Assembly: GCA_046732855.1 (NCBI GenBank)
Contig: JBKPNX010000072.1
Span: 1 to 64,000, forward strand
From: JBKPNX01 sp046732855
GTDB taxonomy: Bacteria > Pseudomonadota > Alphaproteobacteria > Geminicoccales > Geminicoccaceae
DNA: 64,000 bases
Reading direction: 5' to 3'
Shown piece by piece: positions 8,535-16,699 of this stretch (position 1 is the stretch's first letter; each line of letters opens with the position of its first letter). The notes beneath the pieces were generated by a model, which saw only the letters and a program-made list of their open reading frames with translations, did not search any database and had not been told where the DNA came from. Position numbers and translations under genes: made by a program.

Positions 8535-9788
8535 TCAGACCAGCCGCGGCTCCGGGACGGGCAGGATGAACCGCCCGCCGCGCGCCCGATAAAGAGCCTG
8601 CTGGTCAAGGATCTCGTCGGCGAAGTTCCAGGACAGGAGCAGCACGTAATCCGGCCGCTCCTCGAGCAACTGGTCGGGGGACACGATGGGCAGCCTGCTG
8701 CCCGGCATGAAGCGCCCCTGCTTGAACGGATTGCGGTCGACGACATAGTCGATCAGGTCGCGGCCAAAGCCACAATACGCGAGCAGCGTGGTGCCCTTGG
8801 CGGCGGCGCCGTAGGCAGCTATGCGCGCGCCCTCGGCCTTTAGTCCGCGCACCATGGCGACCAGGTCATCGCGCAGACGTCGCACGCGCGCCGCGAAGTC
8901 GCGATAGGCGTCCGGCCCGTCGAGGCCGCGGCTGTCTTCCTCGGCGAGCATCTCGCGCACGATCGGCCGCACCTCGTCGTTGGGTCCGACGTAGAGGCGC
9001 AGCGAGCCGCCATGGATGGCCAGCCGGCGCACGTCGTTGAGGTAGAGGCGGTGCCGGCGGAACAGCCGATCGAGCGCCGTGACCGAGAAATAGCAGAGAT
9101 GCTGATGGTAGATCGTGTCGAACTCGGTCTGGCCGATCAGATCCGCGACGTAGGGCACCTCGAGCACGGCCAGCCCGTGTGGCTGCAGGAGGAGCGCGAT
9201 GCCTTCGACCAGGCCGTTCAGGTCGGCAACATGGGCGAGCACGTTGTTGGCGATCACGAGGTCGGCGGCGCAGCCGTCGCGTTTGAGCTGGCGCGCCAGA
9301 TTGCGGCCGAAGAACGTGTTCAGCGTGCGCACGCCCGCCTTGACGGCCGCTGCGGCGGGCGCCGCGGCAGGATCGACGCCGAGCACCGGGACGCCGCGCT
9401 CGACCAAATTCTTCAGCATGTAGCCGTCGTTGCTCGCGATCTCCACGACCAGCGAACGTGGGCCGAGCCCGAGCCGCTGGATCAGCTCGAGCGCGTTCTC
9501 GCGGGCGTGGGCGAGCAGCGTGGTCGAGACCGAGGAGAAATAAGGGTAATCGCCGCCGAACAGCGCGCCCGGATCGACCGTCTCGGCGATCTGGACGAGG
9601 CTGCAGCGCCGACAGAGGACCACGGTCAACGGCACCAGGATGTCGCGCTCGGCCAGCCCCTCCTCCGTGACCAGCCGGTCGGCGAGCGGCGTCTCGCCCA
9701 GGAACAGCAGTCGTTCGAGCGCACCGGAACCGCAGGCCCGACAGCTCGATTCCGTGCGGTAGAGCGGCCGCGGCGGCAAGGCAGTCAC
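8535..9788 (-). CDS. Sugar C-methyltransferase (TylCIII/NovU/TcaB9-like), copy 1
   Basis: This 417-aa protein is a close family match to deoxysugar C-3 methyltransferases. It has zinc ligands Cys16, Cys19, Cys59 and Cys62, motif I LVVEIASNDGYML, the conserved FGRNLA-type region, the active-site stretch IYHQHLCYFS, and the C-terminal ARIAAYGAAAKGTTLLAY domain. These enzymes methylate carbon 3 of an NDP-4-keto sugar using SAM. The position normally occupied by Glu next to the catalytic His is Gln here (YHQH rather than YxEH). The start overlaps the upstream epimerase stop by 4 bases (ATGA), indicating translational coupling. Its divergence from the paralogue downstream suggests the two do not act on the same intermediate. 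Confidence 0.87.
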   Translation of the reverse strand: MTALPPRPLYRTESSCRACGSGALERLLFLGETPLADRLVTEEGLAERDILVPLTVVLCRRCSLVQIAETVDPGALFGGDYPYFSSVSTTLLAHARENALELIQRLGLGPRSLVVEIASNDGYMLKNLVERGVPVLGVDPAAAPAAAAVKAGVRTLNTFFGRNLARQLKRDGCAADLVIANNVLAHVADLNGLVEGIALLLQPHGLAVLEVPYVADLIGQTEFDTIYHQHLCYFSVTALDRLFRRHRLYLNDVRRLAIHGGSLRLYVGPNDEVRPIVREMLAEEDSRGLDGPDAYRDFAARVRRLRDDLVAMVRGLKAEGARIAAYGAAAKGTTLLAYCGFGRDLIDYVVDRNPFKQGRFMPGSRLPIVSPDQLLEERPDYVLLLSWNFADEILDQQALYRARGGRFILPVPEPRLV

Positions 9789-10828
9789 GCGGCGGTGTGC
9801 AGCCGATCGGCCCAGCGCAGGTCGGGGCCAATCCGCCCCTCGTCCAGCAGCTTGCAGAGATGCGCGACCCGGTTGAAGCGGGGGCCCTCGAAGTCCTGGC
9901 TGGAGAGCGCGGCTTCCTGGATTGCCTGGTAGACCTCCCGGACGCCGTCGGTCACGGTCCAGCGGGGCTGGTAGGCGGGGAAGGTGCGCGCGATCCGATC
10001 GCAGTTGACCCGATAGTTGCGCTTGTCGGGCGACGCATCATCGGCGTATTCGATGCGCGTCCCCGGCACGACTACGCGAACGATCTTCGCCAGCTCGCTG
10101 ATCCGGTAGTTCTCGTCGGTCCGGCCGACGTTGAAAACCTGATTGTGCACGAGTTCCCGCGGCGCGCACAACAGAACGAGGTAAGCCTGGGCGATGTCCT
10201 CGACGTGCACGAACGGCCGCCACGACGTGCCGAGGCTCTTGAGGTACACGCGGCCGGTCGTCGCCGCCCAGGCGACGAGATTGTTGACCGCAAGGTCGAA
10301 ACGCAGGAGCGGCGAGGCGCCGTAGGCCGTGGCAGCGCGCAGGTAGACCGGGCTGAAGGTGTGATCCGCCAGGCGCCGCAGGTCCTGCTCTGAACGCAGC
10401 TTGGATTCGGCGTACGGCGTCACCGGATTGCAGGGACTGTCTTCGTCGAGCGCCTCGTCGCCGGCCGCACCGTAGACGCTGCACGACGAGGCGTAGAGGA
10501 AGCGAGGGACGCCGGCGCGCTTGGCCAGTTCGGCGAGGCGCACCGTAGCCTCGTGATTGATCTCGTAGGTCAGCTGCGGATTCAGGTCGCCAAGCGGGTC
10601 GTTCGACAGTCCGGCCAGATGGATCACCGCATCGAAGCGCTCGAGATCCGCCGGCCCGACGTCGCGAATGTCGCGATGGATGGTCGGCACGGGGCGCACC
10701 GCCGCCTTGAGCCTGGATTCGCGGAACAGGGCGCAGTCCAGCCCGATCGTCTCGATGCCCAAGGTACAAAGGAGCGGCAACAGGATCGCGCCGATGTAGC
10801 CATCGCTGCCAGTCACCAGGATGCGCAT
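9785..10828 (-). CDS. NAD-dependent sugar epimerase/dehydratase (extended SDR)
   Basis: This 347-aa extended short-chain dehydrogenase has an N-terminal NAD-binding GSDGYIG motif (GxxGxxG, residues 7-13), DxxD-type HRDIRD, the catalytic SSCSVYG serine/threonine strand, and YAESK as the YxxxK pair. It probably oxidises, reduces or epimerises the CDP-sugar supplied by the cytidylyltransferase encoded 3 bases upstream. It overlaps the downstream methyltransferase start by 4 bases. It could stand in for a CDP-glucose 4,6-dehydratase or act as a 4-reductase, and sequence alone does not decide. It is somewhat closer in feel to general NAD-dependent epimerases than to RfbG. Confidence 0.85.
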   Translation of the reverse strand: MRILVTGSDGYIGAILLPLLCTLGIETIGLDCALFRESRLKAAVRPVPTIHRDIRDVGPADLERFDAVIHLAGLSNDPLGDLNPQLTYEINHEATVRLAELAKRAGVPRFLYASSCSVYGAAGDEALDEDSPCNPVTPYAESKLRSEQDLRRLADHTFSPVYLRAATAYGASPLLRFDLAVNNLVAWAATTGRVYLKSLGTSWRPFVHVEDIAQAYLVLLCAPRELVHNQVFNVGRTDENYRISELAKIVRVVVPGTRIEYADDASPDKRNYRVNCDRIARTFPAYQPRWTVTDGVREVYQAIQEAALSSQDFEGPRFNRVAHLCKLLDEGRIGPDLRWADRLHTAA

Positions 10829-10831
10829 GTC

Positions 10832-11593
10832 CTAAGCCCATCTTTTCCAGGGTGCGGTGCCGTTTTCCCAGAGCCGATTCAGAACCTGGCTCTCGTGAAG
10901 CGTGTCCATGCATTGCCAGAATGCTTCGTGACGATACGCCATCAATTCACCATCGGCGACCAACCGCGCCAGAGGCTCCTGCTCCCATTGCGAATGGTCG
11001 CCGGCGATGTACTCGGATGCTCCTGGATTCAGGACGAAGAAGGCGCCGTTGATCCATTCGGCCGAATCTGTGGTCTTCTCCCGAAAAGCGATCACCCGGT
11101 CGCCTGCCAGGTCGAGGCGACCGAAGCGCGCCGGCGGATGAATCGCGGTGAGCGTCACCAGGCGGCCGTGAGCCTCGTGGAACCCCCGCAGTCGATGCAG
11201 GTCGACATCGGAGAGCCCGTCGCACCACGTCAGCATGAACGGCTGCTGGCCGAGCCAGGGCGCGAGGCGCTTGATGCGCCCCCCGGACATGGTCTCGAGC
11301 CCGGTCTCGATCAGCTCGACGGTCCAGGCACTCTCGGCGCTCGGATAGGCGACCATGCGCGCACCCGTGATGGTGGGCTCGCGCCGGGCGCCAAGCTCCC
11401 GGAAGTATTCGCGGATCGAATCGCCCTGGTAGCCGAGCGCGATCACGAACTCCGTGTAGCCGAAGGATTCGTAATACTTGAGCAGGTGCCAGAGGATCGG
11501 GCGCCCGCCGATCCGGACCAGCGCTTTGGACTTGACGCGGGTTTCCTCCAGCAGCCGTGAGCCCTGGCCGCCCGCAAGGATGGCGACCTTCAT
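10832..11593 (-). CDS. rfbF: Glucose-1-phosphate cytidylyltransferase-like nucleotidyltransferase
   Basis: This 253-aa nucleotidyltransferase has the RfbF-type layout. The N-terminus is VAILAGGQGSRLLEETRVK. It continues with KALVRIGGRPILWHLLKYY, which is characteristic of the CTP:glucose-1-phosphate branch, then IALGYQGDSIREYF, TWCDGLSDVDL (metal-binding Asp) and the late FWQCMDTLHE. The expected reaction is CTP plus glucose-1-phosphate to CDP-glucose. It is the first gene of a four-gene minus-strand operon feeding an epimerase and two C-methyltransferases. The usual partner CDP-glucose 4,6-dehydratase (rfbG) is not recognisable nearby. The start ATG is clear, and nothing codes for 640 bases upstream, so the operon promoter should lie there. 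Confidence 0.85.
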   Translation of the reverse strand: MKVAILAGGQGSRLLEETRVKSKALVRIGGRPILWHLLKYYESFGYTEFVIALGYQGDSIREYFRELGARREPTITGARMVAYPSAESAWTVELIETGLETMSGGRIKRLAPWLGQQPFMLTWCDGLSDVDLHRLRGFHEAHGRLVTLTAIHPPARFGRLDLAGDRVIAFREKTTDSAEWINGAFFVLNPGASEYIAGDHSQWEQEPLARLVADGELMAYRHEAFWQCMDTLHESQVLNRLWENGTAPWKRWA

Positions 11594-12239
11594 CCAGAGG
11601 CTCGCCCGGCTTCGAGCAGCTGATCGGACCCATCGACCAGGACCGCGAGCGTGGTACGGAACAGGCGATGAGCGATTCCTCCCATGCTGTAGAGGCCGCC
11701 GGCGTCAACCGCGCGCGACGGGTCGACCGCACGCCGGTTGCAATAGTCCGGCACTCGCCCGGGCTCGGGCGAGGACGAGCGCAGCCGCTCCAGGGGCTCC
11801 GATATCTGGGGCCCGGTGGACCATTGGGGCGTTACACGCGACCGACATCGCATCGCAGCCAATTGGACGTTCAGCGCGGCACGGTTCAGGTGAGGCACTG
11901 AAACACGCCGTAGTGTGCGGCCTTTTCGGGGCCGCTGCTCAGCAGTCGGTATTTTCGCAGAGACCTGACCAATTAGTTAGTACCAAATTAAAGTGGGAGA
12001 AACGCCCTCGGGAGCGCCCAGGGGTTTTACATCCGCCCTGTTGCAAGCAGGTCTCACCCCCGTTTTTTGGGGTGGCGGGCCAGAGATGACCAGCGATCTT
12101 GCCGTCAGCTGTTCAAGCAACCCCGCGCCGCCACCCGGAAAACCCAATCAGTTCGGGCGGGCCCTTCCGCTAGGGAAGCTCTCTTCGCCAGCCTCTGGCA
12201 ACGCGTTGCTCGGAAGAGCGGCGCGCATTCGGATGCCGC
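11594..12239. other. Non-coding stretch between two minus-strand operons
   Basis: No supported gene. The stretch separates the rfbF-like operon from the last gene of the cassette that ends at 12240. It has one relatively AT-rich patch near 11950-11995 (including CCAATTAGTTAGTACC), which stands out in this high-GC window and is a candidate promoter area. A small hairpin around 12057-12076 (CACCCC, T-rich loop, GGGGTG) has its T run in the loop, not after the stem. Confidence 0.5.
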
Positions 12240-13355
12240 TCAGGCGGCCTCCATCGTTGGCGTGGGCTCGACTGCGGCGCCCCGCTCGCGCCGCGCCGCG
12301 GCGACGTACCCCTCGAGCTCGATCGCGCGCCGATCCGGGGTATGGAACGCGAGCACCCGCCGCCTTGCCGCTGCGGCGATCGCCCGTCGGCGCTCCTCGT
12401 CGAAGTCGAGCAGATAGCTTACGACCTGCTCGCTCGAGTGCGCGATCAAGATCTCCTCGCCGGGCTCGAAGAACGCTTTCAGTCCCGGCCAGGCGTCGGA
12501 CACGATCGGCGTGCCGGTCGCCGCTGCCTCGAACAGGCGCACGCTGGGGGACCATCCCGCGCCGACCATGTTGGCCCGGGTCAGATTGAGCGTAAATCGC
12601 TGAGCGCCGTAGAAGGACGCATGTCGCACCGGCGAGAGATGCTCGAAACGAGCGACATTGGCCGGCCATACCACATCTGGCGGATACTGCGGCCCCGCCA
12701 CCGCAAACGTCCGCACCGACAAGGCGCGCGCCGGCGTCAGCAGCAGGGCCTCGAGGCCCGGCTGGCGATCCGGGCTGTAGGTGCCCATGTAGCCGAGATC
12801 CCAGCGTTGCGGCTCGGCCCGGGCGCGGTGCACGTCGGGATCGACCGAGCAGTAGAGGGGGCGCGGGCGCAGCGCGCCGAACTCGTCGGCCAGCATGTCC
12901 AACACCGGTCCGCCGGCGAACGACAAATACAGATCGAAGCGCGGAACCAGGCCGGGAGTTAGGTACTCGTGGTCGGCTCTGCGCAGCTTGGCGAGCGTTA
13001 CCGGCGTGTCGATGTCATAGAACGCGCGCACGCCGGTTGCGACCTGTAGCATCCAGCGCGCGACCTCGACGCCTTCGGGCACATAAGAGCCGAGCACGAC
13101 CAGATCGGCCGCGGCGATCGCCCGGGCGAAGCCGGTCCGCAGCTCGTCGAGATCACGATACAGCCGGGTCGTCGCGAACGGTGATGCCGGCAGGTCGCGA
13201 TGCGCCGAGTACCAGGGGACGTCGCGCTCGAGGAACAAAATGCGATGGCCACGGCGCGCGAGCCCCTTGACCAGCGCGCGGTAGGTGGTGGCGTGGCCGT
13301 TGCCCCACGAAGAGGTGATCGAGAGACCGAGGAAGACGATCGAGAGCGCGCTCAT
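12240..13355 (-). CDS. CgeB-like glycosyltransferase (cassette copy 4)
   Basis: This 371-aa GT-B protein belongs to the CgeB group (glycosyl transferases family 1, group 2 type). It starts MSALSIVFLGLSITSSWGN, with the WGNGHA signature shared by its paralogues. It then has ALVKGLARRGHRILFLERDVPWY, an FYDIDTPVTLAKL acceptor-side segment, LGYMGTYSPDRQPGLE, and the donor-lobe motif VRLFEAAATGTPIVSDAWPGL. It should transfer a sugar inside the cytoplasm as one step of the cassette's glycan. The ATG at 13355 overlaps the stop of the upstream CgeB-like gene by 4 bases (ATGA), which fixes the start. It is the last gene of the lower half-operon that begins at 20233. Confidence 0.85.
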   Translation of the reverse strand: MSALSIVFLGLSITSSWGNGHATTYRALVKGLARRGHRILFLERDVPWYSAHRDLPASPFATTRLYRDLDELRTGFARAIAAADLVVLGSYVPEGVEVARWMLQVATGVRAFYDIDTPVTLAKLRRADHEYLTPGLVPRFDLYLSFAGGPVLDMLADEFGALRPRPLYCSVDPDVHRARAEPQRWDLGYMGTYSPDRQPGLEALLLTPARALSVRTFAVAGPQYPPDVVWPANVARFEHLSPVRHASFYGAQRFTLNLTRANMVGAGWSPSVRLFEAAATGTPIVSDAWPGLKAFFEPGEEILIAHSSEQVVSYLLDFDEERRRAIAAAARRRVLAFHTPDRRAIELEGYVAAARRERGAAVEPTPTMEAA

Positions 13356-14443
13356 TCCGCAGCGTCCAGCACCGGCGTCTCGCGCTCGGCGAGGATCATC
13401 TCGACCTGCACGGCGCGCGCGGCATAGGTGTGATCGCGCAGGACCGCCTGGCGCGCCGCCTCGCCAATGCTGCGGGCGCACTCAGGGGTGAGGGCACGCA
13501 GGTGCTCGACCACCTCGTGCCCATCAGCGGCGACGAGGATTTCCGAGGCCGGCTGCAAGAACAGCTCGATCCCGGGCCAGCGGTCGGTGATCAGACACGC
13601 GCCAGCGCCGGCTGCCTCGAACACCCGCGTCGGCGGCGAGTAACCAAAGCGCGCCATGCTCGCCCGATTGACATTGAGGACAGCGCGCGCCGAGACGTTC
13701 AGGCTGTTGTGCTGCCAGGTATAGGCGTGCCCGATCGCACGCACGTTCGACGGCAGATGAAGATCCGACCAGCCGTTCCCCGCCAGGATGAAGGTCCTGT
13801 CCGGCAGCTGCCGGGCCGGCTTGAGGAAAAACTGGTTGACCCGTTCCTCGCGGTCGGGCAGCCGATTGCCGATGAAGGTCAGATCGGCGGCCAAGCTCGC
13901 GTCTCGCATCACCGGGTGGTGGGTCGAGGGATCGAGCGCGTTGTAGATCGGCACGCAGTCACGCGCCCCTAGCCGGCGGTACGCGTCGACGACCGGCTGG
14001 CCACCGCCATAGGTCAGGACGAGATCGTACTGCGGGATCAGCGCGCGGAATGGATCGCGCAGGTCGCTGTCGAGGCGCTCCAACGTCGCGGGGGCATCCA
14101 CGTCCCAGAAGACCACCGTGCGACCGGCGCCACGCAGGCGGAGGACTTCGGCCTCGAGCAGCTCGTCGCATACGCCGACCCCACTCGCCTTGACGATCAC
14201 GTCCGCCGCCGCGGCGTCGGCAACCCTTGCCACGACCGCGTCGCGGCGTGCCGGATAGACCACGACCCGCGCCCAGTCGGGATCGTCGATGTCGCGATGC
14301 GCCTGTCGCTCGAATGCGTCCGGCTCGTAAAAGGTGATCGCGTGGCCGCGCTCGGCGAGCGCCTTGAGCAGGCCGCGGTAGTAGGTGGCCGCGCCGTTCC
14401 AGTACGCCGAGACTAGGCTGGACCCGAAGAACGCGATACGCAT
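13352..14443 (-). CDS. CgeB-like glycosyltransferase (cassette copy 3)
   Basis: This 363-aa CgeB-type glycosyltransferase is a paralogue of the genes on either side. The N-terminus is MRIAFFGSSLVSAYWNGAAT, with WNGAAT in the place of WGNGHAT. Further on come FWDVDAPATLERL, LTFIGNRLPDREERV, and in the donor lobe TRVFEAAGAGACLITDRWPGI. It is expected to be cytoplasmic and to act on the same glycan as its neighbours. Its start codon overlaps the preceding stop in a TGATG arrangement, and its own stop overlaps the next ATG by 4 bases, so the three CgeB-like genes are translationally coupled. Confidence 0.84.
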   Translation of the reverse strand: MRIAFFGSSLVSAYWNGAATYYRGLLKALAERGHAITFYEPDAFERQAHRDIDDPDWARVVVYPARRDAVVARVADAAAADVIVKASGVGVCDELLEAEVLRLRGAGRTVVFWDVDAPATLERLDSDLRDPFRALIPQYDLVLTYGGGQPVVDAYRRLGARDCVPIYNALDPSTHHPVMRDASLAADLTFIGNRLPDREERVNQFFLKPARQLPDRTFILAGNGWSDLHLPSNVRAIGHAYTWQHNSLNVSARAVLNVNRASMARFGYSPPTRVFEAAGAGACLITDRWPGIELFLQPASEILVAADGHEVVEHLRALTPECARSIGEAARQAVLRDHTYAARAVQVEMILAERETPVLDAAE

Positions 14444-15558
14444 CAGGCGACCTCGGCGAGCGGCGGGTTCGCCGCGCCCAGCTCGGCGCAGATTCCGAGC
14501 AACTGGTCGACGCGGTGGCCGCAGGTGTGCCGGGCGCGGATGGTCGCCAGGCCGTTGTGCGCCAGCGTCTGCGCGAGGTCGCGATCGGCGAGGACGGCGC
14601 ACAGATATTGGACCATCTGCTCACCGTCGGCGGCGAACAGCATGTCGTCCGGCCCGAACAGGCCCTCGGCGTCGTCCCACGGCGCGCAGACCAGCGGGAT
14701 GCCGCAAGCCAGCGCCTCGAACACCCGGATCGTGGGAATTCCGGGCAGCAGGCGGACGTAGGGGCGCCGCGGCACGTGCACCGTCACCGCGAAGCGCGCG
14801 AACACCTCAGGCACCCGATGGTTCGGCAGCCAACCGCCGTAAGAGGCGCCGGCGATCGCGAGCGCGCGCAGGGCGTGCTCGGGATAGCGGACGCCGTAGA
14901 TCCGGGCGGCGAGATGCAGACGGCGCACCGGCTCGAGGAGATAGTCCTCGAGCTCGACCGTGCGCTCGCCGTCGCCCCAGTTGCCGATCCAGACGAGGTC
15001 GCCCTCACGCCGCTCACCCTCGATCGGCCGGCACAGGCGGACGTCGGCGGCCTCGTGCCAGGTCCAGGCGCGGCGCGCCCAGCCCCGTCTGAGGTAGAGC
15101 TCGCGCACGACTTCGCCGAACGCGAGGACGCCGTCGAATGCATCGAGCTCGAAGGCTTGCATGAGGTCGGGCGCCGAGACGGAGCGGTGGTGCGTGTCGT
15201 GGAACAGCAGGCGGTACCCGCCGCCGGCACCGCGATGCCGGCCGATCCGCGCCACGAGCTCGGGCGCATTCCACTCGTGTACGATGACTACGTCCGCGCG
15301 TTCGAGCGCCGCATCGAGATCGAGGTTCGGCAGATCGTAAGTGGTCGAGCAGAGCCCCGGGAAGGCCGTCTGGAACTCCGCGATCGCTCGCTCCCCGTGC
15401 TCCGCCAGGAGATGGCGGCGGCTCCAGCCGTCCACCGGCTCGTACGCCTCGACCTCGTGCCCACGCGCGATCAGCTCTCGGACGACGCCGCGCAGGAAGT
15501 GCGCGTTGCCATGGTTCCAGTCGGACACGAGCGAGTGATAGAACAGGACGAACCTCAC
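14443..15558 (-). CDS. CgeB-like glycosyltransferase (cassette copy 2)
   Basis: This 371-aa CgeB-type glycosyltransferase starts MRFVLFYHSLVSDWNHGNAH, with WNHGNAH as its version of the paralogues' signature. It goes on with VVRELIARGHEVEAYEPVDGW, the FHDTHHRSVSAP loop where the paralogues have FYDIDTP, LVWIGNWGDGERTVE, and donor-lobe IRVFEALACGIPLVCAPWDDAEGLF. The histidine-rich loop suggests a different acceptor from copies 1, 3 and 4. The start lies 10 bases after the GT4 stop upstream, and the stop overlaps the next start by one base. Confidence 0.84.
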   Translation of the reverse strand: MRFVLFYHSLVSDWNHGNAHFLRGVVRELIARGHEVEAYEPVDGWSRRHLLAEHGERAIAEFQTAFPGLCSTTYDLPNLDLDAALERADVVIVHEWNAPELVARIGRHRGAGGGYRLLFHDTHHRSVSAPDLMQAFELDAFDGVLAFGEVVRELYLRRGWARRAWTWHEAADVRLCRPIEGERREGDLVWIGNWGDGERTVELEDYLLEPVRRLHLAARIYGVRYPEHALRALAIAGASYGGWLPNHRVPEVFARFAVTVHVPRRPYVRLLPGIPTIRVFEALACGIPLVCAPWDDAEGLFGPDDMLFAADGEQMVQYLCAVLADRDLAQTLAHNGLATIRARHTCGHRVDQLLGICAELGAANPPLAEVA

Positions 15559-15568
15559 GCGATCGCTC

Positions 15569-16699
15569 CTAAGGCGCGAGCGCCCGGATCGCGCCCGCGT
15601 GCGAGGCGATCACCTCCGCATAGGCATTCTGATAAGCGGCGGTCATGCGCGCAGCCGAAAAGGTCGCAGCACGTTTCCTCGCCAGACGGCCGAAGGTCGC
15701 GCGCAGGTCGTCGTCGGCAATGAGCACGCCAAGCGCGTGCGCCAGCTGCTCGCGGTCCTCGGGGGGCACGAACACGGCCGCGCCTGTCCACAGCTCGCGC
15801 AGTGTAGGGATATCGCCGAGCACCAGCGCGCAGCCGGCAAGCGCCGCCTCGAGCGCGGCCAGACCGAACGGCTCGTAGCGCGAGGGCGCGACGAAGATGG
15901 CGGCCTTGAGGTACCACAGGCTGATCGCGGCGGGGGCGAGCGCGCCGAGCCAGCGGACGTGGCGCGCCGAAGGGGCGCCATCGCCGTGCTCGGGAGCGCC
16001 CGGGCCGGCGACGCACACCGGCCAGGGCAGATCCTTGGCCACGCTCGGGAGCATCTTGAGGTTCTTCGCGGCATCCCAGATGCGGCCGGCGGCCAGCACC
16101 AGCGGCTGCTTGTCGATCGGCTCGACGTTGCTCGCGCTGCGGCCGTTCCAGATCACCCGGGCGGGAAGTCCCGCGCCATGGGCGCCTTCGACGGTGCGCA
16201 GGAACGCGCGCGTCGGCGCCACCACCAGGTCGGCCGCGCGCAGCCCGGCTGCGGTGCGCCGGCGATAGCCATCCCACTCCGCGGGTGCCTCCTCGCCGTG
16301 GACGGCGCGCCACCAGGACAGCACGCAGGAGTGCGCGACCACCACGACCGGCGCCCGCCAGGGCAGGGCGGCATGGGCATAACCGTTCAGGTGCACGAGG
16401 TCCGGCGCGTAGGTCGCCTCCAGCTCCAGCAGCCACGCGCCGGCGCGCAGCACGTCCTCGTCGGCCCTCGGCATCCATTCGAGATCGAACGAGCCCTGGA
16501 CCACCTGGACGCCCTTGATTCCTTCTGCCTCGGCGAGCTGCTCCGGGGCAGCCGGCGGTCCCATGACCGCGAGGATCACCTCGGTACCCGCACTCGCCAG
16601 GCCACGCGCCAGCTCCAGGGAGTAGCGCCAGACGCCCCCGACTGCGTCCACGGTCATGAGAATGCGGGTCGGGGTTGCTTCCAAACGGCGCGCCAGCAT
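15569..16699 (-). CDS. Glycosyltransferase family 4 (cassette)
   Basis: This retaining GT4 glycosyltransferase of about 376 aa has the N-terminal lobe TRILMTVDAVGGVWRYSLEL, a fast match to the GT4 glycine-rich loop. It also has HLNGYAHAALPW, VLAAGRIWDAAKNLKML, and the donor-site EX7E in YEPFGLAALEAALAGCALVL. The ATG at 16699 (TGATG overlap with the radical SAM stop) is preferred over a frame that extends to 16828 inside that gene. It is presumed to add one residue to the cassette glycan in the cytoplasm. Confidence 0.87.
   Translation of the reverse strand: MLARRLEATPTRILMTVDAVGGVWRYSLELARGLASAGTEVILAVMGPPAAPEQLAEAEGIKGVQVVQGSFDLEWMPRADEDVLRAGAWLLELEATYAPDLVHLNGYAHAALPWRAPVVVVAHSCVLSWWRAVHGEEAPAEWDGYRRRTAAGLRAADLVVAPTRAFLRTVEGAHGAGLPARVIWNGRSASNVEPIDKQPLVLAAGRIWDAAKNLKMLPSVAKDLPWPVCVAGPGAPEHGDGAPSARHVRWLGALAPAAISLWYLKAAIFVAPSRYEPFGLAALEAALAGCALVLGDIPTLRELWTGAAVFVPPEDREQLAHALGVLIADDDLRATFGRLARKRAATFSAARMTAAYQNAYAEVIASHAGAIRALAP

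Noticed and set aside
12057..12076. Hairpin CACCCC...GGGGTG as an intrinsic terminator
   Set aside because: The T run lies in the loop, not after the stem, and no gene ends nearby on the plus strand.
11594..12239. Plus-strand frame across the rfbF start as a gene
   Set aside because: The frame overlaps rfbF and shows no conserved pattern, signal or ribosome site.
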